From contig NZ_JABUQZ010000001.1 of NCBI RefSeq assembly GCF_013342145.1, forward strand, positions 2,852,001-2,916,000: a stretch of DNA of 64,000 bases, read 5' to 3'. The position numbers and the translations under genes were made by a program. Within the stretch, counting starts at the first letter, position 1. The number at the start of each line of letters is the position of its first letter. This stretch comes from Haloterrigena gelatinilytica. GTDB taxonomy: Archaea; Halobacteriota; Halobacteria; Halobacteriales; Natrialbaceae. The notes below the pieces were generated by a model. That model ran no database searches. It had not been told where the DNA came from and worked only from the letters and a program-made list of their open reading frames with translations. Below are positions 53,682-62,706 of the stretch, piece after piece.

Positions 53682-54416
53682 CTAGCCGAGCCGCTGCTCC
53701 CACTCCTCGGCGGGCATCGACTCGCCGCTGACGCCGTCGGGCCCCTGCGCCGCGAGGAGCACGGCGGCGTCGTTCATCACGTCGGGATCGAGGATCTCCT
53801 CGCGCTCGTCGTCGGGCAGGTGGTCCCAGATAGCGGTGTCGACCCGACCGCCCGGATCGACGGCGTTGGCGTTGACGCCGCGATCCTCGGCCTCGAGTGC
53901 CGTCGTTCGCGTAAGTCCCTCGAGGCCCCACTTCGAACTGACGTAGGGGCCCGCGCCGGCGATGGAGTGGCGGCCGAGTCCCGAGGAGACGTTGACGATA
54001 TTGCCGCTCTCCCGCTCGTACATGTGCGGAAGGACCGCGCGGGTGAAGAGAAAGACGCCCTTCAAGTTGACCTCGAGGACGGTGTCCCAATCCTCTTCGC
54101 TGATCTCCTCGAGCCGGTTTCGCCCGTCGTACATCCCGAGCAAACTGACGCCGGCGTTGTTGACCAGCGTGTCGACGCGGTCGAATTCCTCGATCGTGCG
54201 GGCGACGGCCCGCTCGACGGCGTCGGCGTCCCGAACGTCCGCGGGGACGACGAGCGACTCGCCGGGCAGGTCGGTAGCGATCTCGTCCATCCGTTCCTCG
54301 TCGCGGGCGGTGAGGACGACGCGTGCGCCCTCGTCGGAAAAGCGTTCGACCATCGCGCGGCCGAGGCCGCGGCTCGCGCCCGTGACGACGATGACGTCGT
54401 CTGCTAACGCTGGCAT
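53682..54416 (-). CDS. short-chain dehydrogenase/reductase
   Basis: A 244-residue classical SDR: coenzyme motif 'TGASRGLG' (12-19), 'NNAG' (about 87-90), a catalytic Ser in 'NVSSGLG' and the Tyr-x-x-x-Lys pair 'YVSSK' (about 155-159). The Asp/Arg pattern after beta-2 ('LTARDEERMDE') suggests NADP preference. The substrate is unknown. It lies between the HD gene and the Nramp gene, all on the minus strand, but gaps of 60-80 bp argue for separate promoters. Confidence 0.9.
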   Translation of the reverse strand: MPALADDVIVVTGASRGLGRAMVERFSDEGARVVLTARDEERMDEIATDLPGESLVVPADVRDADAVERAVARTIEEFDRVDTLVNNAGVSLLGMYDGRNRLEEISEEDWDTVLEVNLKGVFLFTRAVLPHMYERESGNIVNVSSGLGRHSIAGAGPYVSSKWGLEGLTRTTALEAEDRGVNANAVDPGGRVDTAIWDHLPDDEREEILDPDVMNDAAVLLAAQGPDGVSGESMPAEEWEQRLG

Positions 54417-54479
54417 GCGCTGAGTGTCGATCCCGAACGGCTTGAAAATTGGTCCGCGGAACGCGAACGGGAATTCGTC

Positions 54480-55853
54480 CTACGCCGCGAGTCGCTCGCG
54501 ACCGTACTTACCGGCCAGGCCGACGATCGCCAGCGCCATCGCGGCGGCGAAGACGACGACGAAGGCCGAGGCCGGTTCGGTAACCGTCTCGAGTTCGCCC
54601 TGGACGAACTCGCCCGCGAGGACGGCGGCGACGGCGAACAGCGCGAGTCCGCCGACGTTCGCTGGCAGCGAGTTCGTCTCGGGGACGACGTCGGGGTCGT
54701 TCAGGAGCACGAGGAGCACGGCGATGGCGAAGGGCGTCCCGACGAGCCCGAACGCCAGCGTGAGCACGAGCAGCTGGAAGAACGTCCCGCCGAGGAAGGC
54801 GCCGACGGCGGAGACGAGCGCGAAGCCGGCGATCGCGGCCCGGTAGCGGCCGTCGTCGGTGGAGCGCTCCCAGCCGAGTTTGTCCGCGAGCAGGTACGGC
54901 GGGACGATCGTGTTCCCGCCGAGGGTCGACACCGCGGCCCCGAGGAGGCCGGCGAGGAACACCCAGGTGGCGTACTCGCCGGCGACCGGACCCAGCGTCT
55001 GCGCGGCGCCCACGCCGTCGATCGTCGCGGGATCGACGCCGGCCGAGGGGAGGACGCTCGCCGCGACGAGAAAGACTGCGAGGCTGAAGGCGCCGAAGGC
55101 GAGGAGCATCGAACTCGCGACGTCGACGAGCGCGGTGTCCGCGTCGCGGACGGTCCAGCCGCGGGCGCGCATCGTGTAGCTCTGCATCGTCAGCAGCGTG
55201 ATGTGGACCGCGCCGCCGAGGATCCCTGCAGCGACGAGCGCGCCGTCGACGCCGGCCGGAATCGCGGGGACGAGCCCGGTCGCCGCCGCACCGGGATCGA
55301 TCGGCGCGACGAACGCGGCCGCGAGGAACGCGACGACGACGATCGAGACGAGCACCTTGGCCCCGACCTCAGCGAAGCGGTAGCCGCCGCCCGCGAGGCC
55401 CAGCGCGAGGAGGACGGCCCACGCGACTCCCCAGAGGCGCGGATCGGTCAGCGCGGCGACGCCGACGCCCGCTTCGGCGGCTATCGTCGCGCTGACCGAC
55501 GCGAGCGTCTTCATGATCACGATCTGGGCTAACCCCGCGGCGAGCACGGCGTCGACGACGAGCGCCCACGCCCAGAACGAGCCGAGGTGTCGCTCGGCGA
55601 CCGAGACGATCCCCGCCTCGGTGAGCAGCCCCAGCCGCATCGCGAGGTACTGACCGACGGTGCCGAGGATCGCCGAGAGGACGACGACCCACAGCAGCGC
55701 GTACTCGAAACTCGCCCCCGCGACCAGCAGGCTGCCCATCGTCGCGGGCCCCGCCGCGATCGCGCCGGCGAGCCACGTCGGGCCCAATCGCTCGAGATGC
55801 GTCCCGATGCGTCCGATTCCCCGAGAGTTCGATGACTGCGACTCGGTTGCCAT
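54480..55853 (-). CDS. Nramp-family divalent metal transporter
   Basis: A 457-residue protein of about 11 helices. It opens 'GPTWLAGAIAAGPATMGSLLVAGASFEYALLWVVV', where Nramp proteins have the helix-1 Asp-Pro-Gly-Asn metal site; here that box is changed, so substrate choice may differ. 'GAVHITLLTMQSYTMRARGW' matches the helix-6 region, where the metal-binding Met is replaced by His. It may import Mn, Fe or another cation, or act like the divergent NRMT/Mg members. A TATA-like 'gttatacag' lies about 25 bp before the ATG at 55853. Confidence 0.82.
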   Translation of the reverse strand: MATESQSSNSRGIGRIGTHLERLGPTWLAGAIAAGPATMGSLLVAGASFEYALLWVVVLSAILGTVGQYLAMRLGLLTEAGIVSVAERHLGSFWAWALVVDAVLAAGLAQIVIMKTLASVSATIAAEAGVGVAALTDPRLWGVAWAVLLALGLAGGGYRFAEVGAKVLVSIVVVAFLAAAFVAPIDPGAAATGLVPAIPAGVDGALVAAGILGGAVHITLLTMQSYTMRARGWTVRDADTALVDVASSMLLAFGAFSLAVFLVAASVLPSAGVDPATIDGVGAAQTLGPVAGEYATWVFLAGLLGAAVSTLGGNTIVPPYLLADKLGWERSTDDGRYRAAIAGFALVSAVGAFLGGTFFQLLVLTLAFGLVGTPFAIAVLLVLLNDPDVVPETNSLPANVGGLALFAVAAVLAGEFVQGELETVTEPASAFVVVFAAAMALAIVGLAGKYGRERLAA

Positions 55854-55986
55854 TGCCCCACCTTGCGATTTCAACTGTATAACTCCGTGGTATTCTGCAG
55901 TGAATTGTCGGCGGGAGAGAGGGCACAGTCGTCGAGCGGACCGGCCTGTTACTACTACAGCCGTTCGGCTCGAGTACGTCGCCGAA

Positions 55987-56178
55987 ATGAAAGCGGAACA
56001 ACTAGATCGCACCGTCGGGCTCGGACAGGGTCTCGAGAGTCGACGGCGGCGGCTCGCGGAGACCGTCGCGCCGCTCGCGGAGCTACCGCTGCGGGTCGGC
56101 TACCGCTGCGCGCTGGTCGTCCTCCGGTTGCGATTCGACGACGCGATCTGGCGGGCGAGCGCCGTGGTAATCGCCTGA
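55987..56178 (+). CDS. small basic hypothetical protein
   Basis: A 63-residue open frame from an ATG at 55987: 'MKAEQLDRTVGLGQGLESRRRRLAETVAPLAELPLRVGYRCALVVLRLRF'. It has two short hydrophobic stretches and four consecutive Arg. A TATA-like 'ttactactac' is about 35-40 bp upstream. The lack of acidic bias makes it less certain than other genes. Confidence 0.4.
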   Translation: MKAEQLDRTVGLGQGLESRRRRLAETVAPLAELPLRVGYRCALVVLRLRFDDAIWRASAVVIA

Positions 56179-56211
56179 CTCCGCGGTCGACGATGCGCGG
56201 CCTCGAGCGAA

Positions 56212-56553
56212 TCAGTCCTCCTGCCAGCTCGGATTTTCCCGCGGCGGGCTGAAGATGTCGACGCCGCGGACGGTCTCGTCGCCGCGGTTCTCGGCCGCGT
56301 GGGGCTGATCGCCCGGAATTGCGTAGGAGTCGCCGGGCCCGCAGACGGTCTCCTCTCCCTCGACGAGAAACGTGAGTTCGCCCTGCGCGATGTAGCCCGT
56401 CTGGTCGTGGGGGTGGCTGTGCTCGTCGACGGTCGCGCCGGGTTCGATCTCGAAGTGCTGGACGTTCATCGAGTCGGTGCCGGCCAGCAGCGCCAGGTGG
56501 ACGCCGTCGGCGGCTTCCGACGGCTCGCAGTCGTCGATCGAAACGCGTTCCAT
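56212..56553 (-). CDS. cupin-domain protein
   Basis: A 113-residue cupin with intact first motif ('PGATVDEHSHPHDQTGYIAQGE', three His and a Gln) and second motif ('GPGDSYAIPGDQPHAAENRG', His). It therefore probably binds a metal. I chose the ATG at 56553 for its acidic start; the frame opens 28 codons earlier. No substrate can be read from context. Confidence 0.87.
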   Translation of the reverse strand: MERVSIDDCEPSEAADGVHLALLAGTDSMNVQHFEIEPGATVDEHSHPHDQTGYIAQGELTFLVEGEETVCGPGDSYAIPGDQPHAAENRGDETVRGVDIFSPPRENPSWQED

Positions 56554-56767
56554 ACGAAGGGAACCGGTGACGATCCACATAGATCCGCCGGTCCCGGCGA
56601 ACGACCGGTGACCGCCGACTGCCGACCGGTCGACCACAGTCGCGGACTCGAGGCGCTTTCGCCCGTCGGTTCGGCTCGTCGACTCGAGACGGTCGCGGCC
56701 CGCCTCGTCGTTTCACTTCCGCCGCGCTTGCCGAACTTTGAACTGCCGGGCGCCCCGACTGCGAGCC

Positions 56768-57292
56768 ATGTACGCCGTCGTCGGCTGTAGCGAGTGTTCG
56801 AACCTCTGGATCATCGAGGGTCGCTCCGAGACGACCCAGTGTCCCCGCTGCGGCGCGCGGAAGGCCTACGAGAAGCGCAAGAAGTTCGTCGAGACCGACG
56901 ACGCCGGCCACGCCCGCGACGTCCGCGCCTCGATGCTCGCGAACCGGCAGGGCGAGGGCGAGGCGTTCGCCGAACTGGACTCCTTTAACGCCCTCGAGGA
57001 CCAGGTCGCCGACGGCGTCGTCGACGACGACGAGTACCTCGAGGAATCCGGCCTCGACGTCGACGAGGTCTCGGCCGCCGGCGAGCGCGACCCGCGGGGC
57101 CCGACTCGCAGCGGCAGCAAGAAGGAGATCGTCGAACGGGCGCTCGCGGACCTGGAGCGGCCGACCGAGGACGAGATCGTCGACTACGCCGGCGAACGCG
57201 GCGTCTCAGCGGAGTACGTACAGGACGCACTCGAGAAACTCGTCCGCCGCGGCGAGGTGAGCGAGAGCCGCGGTCGGTATCGACGGCTGTAG
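56768..57292 (+). CDS. zinc-ribbon and winged-helix protein (DUF5817-like)
   Basis: A 174-residue protein. The N-terminal zinc ribbon 'CSECSNLWIIEGRSETTQCPRCG' (7-29) is followed by a basic helix ('RKAYEKRKKFVET'), an acidic linker and a C-terminal winged helix ('KEIVERALADLERPTEDEIVDYAGERGVSAEYVQDALEKLVRRGEVSES'). It looks nucleic-acid-binding. Haloarchaeal homologues are annotated DUF5817, as I recall. The role is unknown. Confidence 0.82.
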   Translation: MYAVVGCSECSNLWIIEGRSETTQCPRCGARKAYEKRKKFVETDDAGHARDVRASMLANRQGEGEAFAELDSFNALEDQVADGVVDDDEYLEESGLDVDEVSAAGERDPRGPTRSGSKKEIVERALADLERPTEDEIVDYAGERGVSAEYVQDALEKLVRRGEVSESRGRYRRL

Positions 57293-57376
57293 CGGCCGTT
57301 CGGGCGACGAGGACCCAGAGACGAGCGACGCGCCGGAACGGCACTGCTTTGGGCCGCGGGGGCCAACGGCGAGTGA

Positions 57377-57751
57377 ATGGCGGAGACGATAGACGTCCAG
57401 GAGCAGGCGATCGGCGCCGGATCGATAGCGGCGCTCGGGCTCGTCGCATATGGTCGGTTCATCAACGAAACGCTGTTCGGCGTCGACGCGACGACGCTGG
57501 GGCTGGGTGCCTTCGCCGCGACGTTCGCCGCCGTCGCCCTCATCCACGGCGCGTACGGGCGGCGTGACTTCGCGGTCTCGCACGCGGCTTCGGCCGTCGG
57601 GCTGGGGCTGGTCGCGCTGGCCTCGAGCCTGCTACCGATGCTCGTCGGCCTCGTTTTACTCGTCGGGTCCGGCAGTTACACCGCGCGAACGACGATTCGC
57701 GCTCGGAACGAAGCGAAGGAGGAGCGCGAGGGCGCCCCGGAGAACGCGTAA
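57377..57751 (+). CDS. small membrane protein
   Basis: A 124-residue protein with predicted helices at about 12-30, 38-60, 68-86 and 84-104, and a charged C-terminal tail ('RARNEAKEEREGAPENA'). 'RFINETLFGVDATTLGLG' is the only polar loop. No family is recognised. It converges on hmgA. Confidence 0.7.
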   Translation: MAETIDVQEQAIGAGSIAALGLVAYGRFINETLFGVDATTLGLGAFAATFAAVALIHGAYGRRDFAVSHAASAVGLGLVALASSLLPMLVGLVLLVGSGSYTARTTIRARNEAKEEREGAPENA

Positions 57752-57814
57752 CCGGACCGTCCCGACGGTCGAATGCTATCCGCAGTGAAAACGAGACTGG
57801 AGTCGGGAGTCAGT

Positions 57815-59041
57815 TCACCGGCCGAGGTCCTCGTGGGCGCTCGCCAAATGTCGCGAGGACAGCGCGCCGAGCAGGGAGAGTTCGCCGGCCAGCGCGCCGA
57901 CGGCGATGATCTCGGCCAGAGCGTCGGCGTTCGAGCCCGGCGGATCGCCGCCGCCGCGGAGGCCGAGCACCTCGAGCGCTTCGGCCTGCGTCGGCAGTTT
58001 CGTCCCGCCGCCGACGGTGCCGACCTCGAGGGAGGCCAGCGAGACGCTGGCGTAGAGGTCGGTGGTGCCGTCGTCACGCTCACGAGCGTCCATGGTGGTA
58101 ATCGCGTTCGCGGCCTCGACGACCTGGGCCTCGTCCTGACCGGTCGCGAGGAAGGCGGCGGCGACGACGTTGGCCGCGTGGGCGTTGAACCCGAGACTGC
58201 CGGCCTTGGCGCTGCCGGTGAGGTTCTTTCGCGTGTTCGCCTCGGCGATGGCCTCGGGGGTCGTGTGGAGGCGTTCCTCGACGAGTTCGCCGGGAATCAC
58301 CGCGTCGGCGGTCACCGAACGCCCGCGGCCCTCGACGGCGTTGATCGCGGCGGGTTTCTTGTCCGAACAGAGGTTGCCCGAGAGCGCGACGAGGTCGGCC
58401 GGGGTTTCGGCCTCGACGATCTCGCAGGCCTCGCCGGTCGCGATGGTGGCCATGTTCATCCCCATGGCGTCCTTGGTGTCGTAGGCGAAGCGCAGGTAGA
58501 CGGAGTCGCCGACGACGTACGGTTCGACGTCGATCAGTTCGCCGTGGCTCGTCGTGGACTCGGCGGCCTCGGCCAGCGCCTCGGTGTTCTCGTTGACCCA
58601 CTCGACGGTCTCGGCGGCCTCGGCGACGCCGGCCACCCGAAACACCGGCGCGCGGGTCATTCCGTTTTTCGTCACGCGGGCGTCCGCGCCGCCCGCCGAG
58701 CGAATCACGCCGAGCCCGCGGTTGACCGACGCCAGCAGGGCCCCTTCGGTCGTCGCCAGCGGCAGGTAGTGATCGCCGGTGGCCGCACCGCCCGAAACCG
58801 GCACGGGACCGACGACGCCCATCGGAACCTGCGCGGCACCGATCATGTTCTCGATGTTCGGCTCCGCGGCCTCGGCGGGGAACGCGTAGTCGCCGATCGC
58901 CTCGAGTTCCGTGTCGGTCTCGCGCTCGAGGAGCAGCCGGCGCGCTTCGGCCGCGGTGTCGTGGTCGGCGTGGTCCTCGAGTTCGTGCAGGCGCAACTCG
59001 CCGTCGCGGACTCGCTCGACGAGGTCCTCGGGGTCTGTCAT
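57815..59041 (-). CDS. hmgA: 3-hydroxy-3-methylglutaryl-CoA reductase
   Basis: A 408-residue class I enzyme without a membrane anchor. Motifs: 'ENMIGAAQVPMG' (about 63-74), catalytic Glu in 'TTEGALLASVNRG', 'DAMGMNM' (Asp), 'GTVGGGT' for NADPH and the final catalytic His in 'SRHLASAH' near the C-terminus. It makes mevalonate, the committed step to the isoprenoid lipids of archaea, and is the target of statins such as mevinolin. Length matches haloarchaeal HmgA. Confidence 0.96.
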   Translation of the reverse strand: MTDPEDLVERVRDGELRLHELEDHADHDTAAEARRLLLERETDTELEAIGDYAFPAEAAEPNIENMIGAAQVPMGVVGPVPVSGGAATGDHYLPLATTEGALLASVNRGLGVIRSAGGADARVTKNGMTRAPVFRVAGVAEAAETVEWVNENTEALAEAAESTTSHGELIDVEPYVVGDSVYLRFAYDTKDAMGMNMATIATGEACEIVEAETPADLVALSGNLCSDKKPAAINAVEGRGRSVTADAVIPGELVEERLHTTPEAIAEANTRKNLTGSAKAGSLGFNAHAANVVAAAFLATGQDEAQVVEAANAITTMDARERDDGTTDLYASVSLASLEVGTVGGGTKLPTQAEALEVLGLRGGGDPPGSNADALAEIIAVGALAGELSLLGALSSRHLASAHEDLGR

Positions 59042-59098
59042 GCGTTGCCCAAAACGGCGGTCGGTCCTAAGGATTGCTGATTTCGCACGCGAGGCCGA

Positions 59099-59497
59099 TC
59101 ACCGCACCTGCGAGAGGCTCCCCTCGCTCGAGCCGTGGTGCCAGCGCAGCGCCTCGTAGCAGACCAGCGCGATGACCGCACCGGAGCCGATGCCCGCGAT
59201 CGCGAGGTAGCTGATCCCCGACGCGTCGTCGGCGAAGGCGAGCGCGAAGACCGCCGTCGCGACGGCGGCGAACTGGACGCGGCTCCGCGTCGGATGGTCG
59301 TCCGCGGTCTCGTCGTCGGTCGCGGCGAGATACAGCTGCGGGGCGGCCAGCGCGAGGCCGGCGAAGACCAGAAACGACAGGACCGGATACTCTCGCAGTC
59401 CGACTCCGAACTGCTCCTCGACGACGATCGATACGGTGAGCACGAGGATCAACGCCAAGAGCGAGCCGAAGACGATGCGGCCGTCACGATCGATCAT
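59099..59497 (-). CDS. small membrane protein
   Basis: A 132-residue protein. Helices at about 7-26, 36-55 and 74-92, with a fourth near 98-117, and a His/Gly/Ser-rich end ('RWHHGSSEGSLSQVR'). I chose the ATG at 59497 ('MIDRDGRIVFGSLLALILVL') because the 60 codons upstream are Arg-rich and unlike the rest. It lies 57 bp upstream of hmgA on the same strand. The function is unknown. Confidence 0.7.
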   Translation of the reverse strand: MIDRDGRIVFGSLLALILVLTVSIVVEEQFGVGLREYPVLSFLVFAGLALAAPQLYLAATDDETADDHPTRSRVQFAAVATAVFALAFADDASGISYLAIAGIGSGAVIALVCYEALRWHHGSSEGSLSQVR

Positions 59498-59907
59498 ACC
59501 GGCCGATCCACGAGCCGGCAGGTTAAGCTTGCGCCGGACTGCACGCGCAGCGGTTCGGAGTCGACGGTTCCGCTCGAGCCGCCCGCGTTCCGTTCGCCCT
59601 GTCACAGCCGATCGAACGCGCCACCGCAGGTTCGATGCTCGACCCAACCGCGGACGCCGGTCGACTGACTTCGCCACACCGGGCAGACGATCCGAAGAGG
59701 TCCGAACGGGAACGGGACTGCCACGGTAGCAGCCGGCCGGTTAACCGATCCCGGGCGGGACTGAAAGGGGCGACTCGCTGGGCGCGCGCCCAGCGAGTCG
59801 GGGCTTTCGGGCGGGACTGAAAGGGGCTGCTGCGCTCGAGGCGGAGCTCGAGCGCGGTAGGGGCTTTCGCCCGAACGGTTTTGGCCCTCGCCGACACCCT
59901 CTCGAGC
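59498..59907. other. 410-bp intergenic region with palindromic repeats
   Basis: No coding frame is supported. The first 250 bp show no obvious structure; the last third contains the two repeat units listed separately and runs into the amidohydrolase start. Confidence 0.6.
59753..59873. repeat. two tandem palindromic repeat units
   Basis: Each unit opens with the same 18-mer 'gggcgggactgaaagggg' (59753-59770 and 59809-59826) and closes with 'gggctttcg'. Between these lies a different palindrome: a perfect 30-bp one without a loop (59771-59800) in unit 1, and 9-bp arms around a 6-nt loop (59832-59840 and 59847-59855) in unit 2. Conserved ends with a variable palindromic core resemble REP-like elements dispersed in haloarchaeal genomes; I know the motif only by general recollection. 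Confidence 0.7.
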
Positions 59908-61497
59908 ATGACCGACGCCGCCGACCGCCTGCTCGTGAACGCGGCGGTCCACACCCTCGGCGAGCCCGACGTCGTCCACGAGGCGGTCGCCGTCCGCGAC
60001 GGCGAGATCGTCCGCCTCGGGGATAGCTACGAGGTCTCGTTCCTCGAGGGGGTCGAGACCGACGTGATCGACTGCGAGGGCCGGACCGTCCTGCCGGGCT
60101 TTATCGACGCCCACACGCACATGGAACAGTTCGGACAGCACCTCGTCCACGCCGATCTCTCGGCCGCGACGAGTCTCGGAGACTGCCTCGAGACGCTGTC
60201 GGCCCACGCCGACGACGAACCGGAGCGGGAGTGGATTCTCGGCTTCGGCTACGACGAGAGCGAGTGGGAGGCGTCGCGGAACCGCCCGCTCACGCGGGCG
60301 GAACTCGACCGCGTCAGCGAGGAGCGGCCCGTCGTCGCGATGCGCGTCGATCTGCACACCGCCTCGCTGAACTCGGTCGCCCTCGAGCGGCTCGCGGACG
60401 ACCTCCCCGCGTCCGATCTGCGGCGGTCGGGCGGCGAGCCGACCGGCGTCGCCGTCGAGGACGCCGCCGAGGCCGTCCGCCGGGAGCTGACGGCCGGGCG
60501 AGAGGAGATGCGCGAGGTCCTCGCCGCGGCGACCGACCGCGCGGTCGAGTCGGGCGTCACCGGCGTCCACGACAAGGTCCGCGGCTCGGTCGCGCCCCGG
60601 GTCTACCGCGACATGGCCGCCGACGGCGACCTGCCCCTTCGCGTTCGGATCGACTACTGGAGCGACCACCTCGAGGCGCTCGAGGAAGTCGGGCTGGCGA
60701 CGAACGCGGGCAGCGACCGCGTCCGGACGGGCGCGATCAAGTCCTTCTCCGACGGGAGTTTCGGGAGTCGAACGGCGCGGCTCCGGGAGCCGTACGCCGA
60801 CGCCGGTGCGGACGGAGCGAACGCAGCGCACGACGCGGAGGGGGGCGACGACCGCGGCCAGTGGGTCGTCGCCCCCGAGGACCTCGCCGCGCTGGTCGAG
60901 CGCGCCGACGGCGGCGGGTATCAGGTCTGCGTCCACGCCATCGGCGACGCGGCGATCGAGGAGACGCTGTCGGCCCTCGAGTCGACGACCGACCCCGCCG
61001 GCCGTCGCCACCGGATCGAGCACGCGGAGCTGGCGACCGACGACCAGCTCGAGCGCATGGCCGAGGCCGGAATCGTCGCGTCGATGCAGCCGAACTTCCA
61101 CCGCTGGGCGGACGAGGGCGGCCTCTACGATCGGCGGCTGGGACGCGAGCGGCGGGATCGTACCAATCGATTCCGGCGGGTGCTCGAGGCCGGCGTCCCG
61201 CTCGCGTTCGGCTCGGACTGCATGCCGCTGGATCCGCTGCTCGGCGTCCATCACGCGGTCAACGCGCCGACTGAAGCACAGCGACTGTCGGTCACCGAGG
61301 CGCTGCGGGCCTACACGCGCGGCGGGGCCTACGCCGGCTTCGACGAGGATCGTTTCGGAACCGTCGAGGTCGGGAAGCGGGCGGATCTGGTGGTCCTCGA
61401 GGCGTCGCCGTGGGAACGGGCGGAGCGAATCGACGAGATCGACGTGGCGATGACGGTGGTCGACGGCGAGATCGTCTTCGACGGGTTCGACGGCTGA
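59908..61497 (+). CDS. amidohydrolase (YtcJ-like)
   Basis: A 529-residue metal-dependent hydrolase of the amidohydro_3 group. The composite N-terminal beta-domain ('RLLVNAAVHTLGEPDVV') is followed by 'PGFIDAHTHMEQFGQH' (His-x-His, about 62-72), 'VHAIGDAAIEETL' and 'HRIEHAELATDDQ' (later His ligands), and 'FGSDCMPLDPLLG' (Asp). Family members hydrolyse N-acyl or cyclic amides and sometimes act as imidazolonepropionase-like enzymes; the substrate is unknown. I chose the ATG at 59908 over a TTG nine codons earlier. Palindromic repeats lie directly upstream. Confidence 0.87.
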   Translation: MTDAADRLLVNAAVHTLGEPDVVHEAVAVRDGEIVRLGDSYEVSFLEGVETDVIDCEGRTVLPGFIDAHTHMEQFGQHLVHADLSAATSLGDCLETLSAHADDEPEREWILGFGYDESEWEASRNRPLTRAELDRVSEERPVVAMRVDLHTASLNSVALERLADDLPASDLRRSGGEPTGVAVEDAAEAVRRELTAGREEMREVLAAATDRAVESGVTGVHDKVRGSVAPRVYRDMAADGDLPLRVRIDYWSDHLEALEEVGLATNAGSDRVRTGAIKSFSDGSFGSRTARLREPYADAGADGANAAHDAEGGDDRGQWVVAPEDLAALVERADGGGYQVCVHAIGDAAIEETLSALESTTDPAGRRHRIEHAELATDDQLERMAEAGIVASMQPNFHRWADEGGLYDRRLGRERRDRTNRFRRVLEAGVPLAFGSDCMPLDPLLGVHHAVNAPTEAQRLSVTEALRAYTRGGAYAGFDEDRFGTVEVGKRADLVVLEASPWERAERIDEIDVAMTVVDGEIVFDGFDG

Positions 61498-61606
61498 CGG
61501 CGCGCTCGGCCGGCGCGTCGGCGGTCCGAACGGGACGGGGAAGGGTCCCGTCGACCTCCCACCCGGGACTCCAAGCTTCATGAGTGATGGTAACAAATCA
61601 GCCAAC

Positions 61607-62265
61607 ATGAGCGAGGCGCGGGTCATCGCCGAGATCACGCTCGTCCACCCCGAGCTAGTGCTCACCCCGACGATTCAGGCGCTGCCCGAGATGACCGCCG
61701 AACTCGAGTACCAGACGATCGCCGGGCCGGGGGAGTACTACCTCTTCTTCGAGACCTACGGCGGCGATTTCGACGCGTTCGACCGCGTCGTCGCCGACGA
61801 TCCGACGGTCTCGGAACCGACGGTCGTCATCGACGGCGGCGAGTTCCGCGTCTACCGGATGCGGCTGACCTCGGCGGAGCGGCTGGTGTTGCCCCGCGCC
61901 GCCGAACTCGGGATGCGAGTCCTCCACGCCACGAGCGGTCGCGGCGGCTGGATCGCGACCCTCGAGGTGCCCGAGATCAGCCGATTACAGGAATTTCGCG
62001 ATCACTGTCGATCCAAGGACGTCGACTTCACCGTCGATCGGCTCTACCACGCCGAGGACGGCGACCGGAGCTCGGGACAGGGCTACGGCCTGACGCCCGT
62101 CCAGCGGAAGACGCTCGTCACCGCTACGAACGCGGCTACTTCGAGGATCCGCGGGATTCCTCGGTCGAGGACCTCGCGGACGCGCTCGGCGTCTCCTCGT
62201 CGGCCGTCAGCGGTCGCCTCCGCCGCGGGTTGAAGGCACTGATAGAGAACTCGCTCGTCCGATGA
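61607..62265 (+). pseudogene. bacterio-opsin-activator-type HTH-10 regulator, interrupted by a one-base deletion
   Basis: The first 172 codons read as a typical haloarchaeal Bat-like regulator ('SEARVIAEITLVHPELVLTPTIQALPEM', 'RDHCRSKDVDFTVDRLYHAED', 'LTPVQRKTLVTA'). After 62124 the frame is lost, and the expected HTH-10 domain ('YERGYFEDPRDSSVEDLADA', then 'LRRGLKALIENSLVR') continues one frame over from 62125 to the stop at 62265. Adding one base would give 219 residues. In the uncorrected frame the protein loses its DNA-binding end. A start at 61580 (nine codons earlier) is possible. Confidence 0.88.
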
Positions 62266-62328
62266 CGCTTATAAAGCCGGGCATATACCGTCCGCTTCTT
62301 CAACGGGCAGGCAACCGTACAACGTGTA

Positions 62329-62670
62329 ATGAATAGTCTTTTCTCAGACCACGACTGTTCACCTGTCCATCGAGTCCATTTCGACCCGACCAATTCCGGG
62401 CAGCTCTCGAGTGCGATCGTCAGTGCGGTTTCGACCGTCGCGGATCGCTCGCCGCGGGATATCGACCCGCTGTGGGAGACGATCGATCCGGAGGCCCTCG
62501 AGCGGCTGCTCGGCCACGCGGCCGCACGGGGGGCCGCGGCGTCGGTCGGCCTCGAGTTCAGCGTCGACGAGTTCGACGTGGTCGTCACCGACTGCGGAGA
62601 GATCCTCGTCTACGGCGACAGCAGCGACCACGGGTCCGATGACGGCCTCGAGTTCACGTTCGACGGGTAG
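62329..62670 (+). CDS. stand-alone HalOD1 output-domain protein
   Basis: A 113-residue protein with the HalOD1 core: 'SGQLSSAIVSAVSTVADRSPRDIDPLWETIDPEALERLLGHA' (about 22-64) and 'SVGLEFSVDEFDVVVTDCGEILVYG'. It is related to the protein at 31778. The N-terminus contributes 'HDCSPVHRVHF', a possible metal site or partner surface. It follows the broken HTH-10 regulator by 63 bp. Confidence 0.83.
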   Translation: MNSLFSDHDCSPVHRVHFDPTNSGQLSSAIVSAVSTVADRSPRDIDPLWETIDPEALERLLGHAAARGAAASVGLEFSVDEFDVVVTDCGEILVYGDSSDHGSDDGLEFTFDG

Positions 62671-62706
62671 CTCGATTTTTTCTCGTTGGCTCCCGTTGTC
62701 GGGGGC

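Noticed and set aside
59753..59873. CRISPR-like array
   Set aside because: Only two units, and the repeat-spacer order is wrong: the variable parts are themselves palindromes.
59602..61665. 687-residue minus-strand frame
   Set aside because: Antisense to the amidohydrolase, which has all family motifs; long shadow frames are expected at this G+C.
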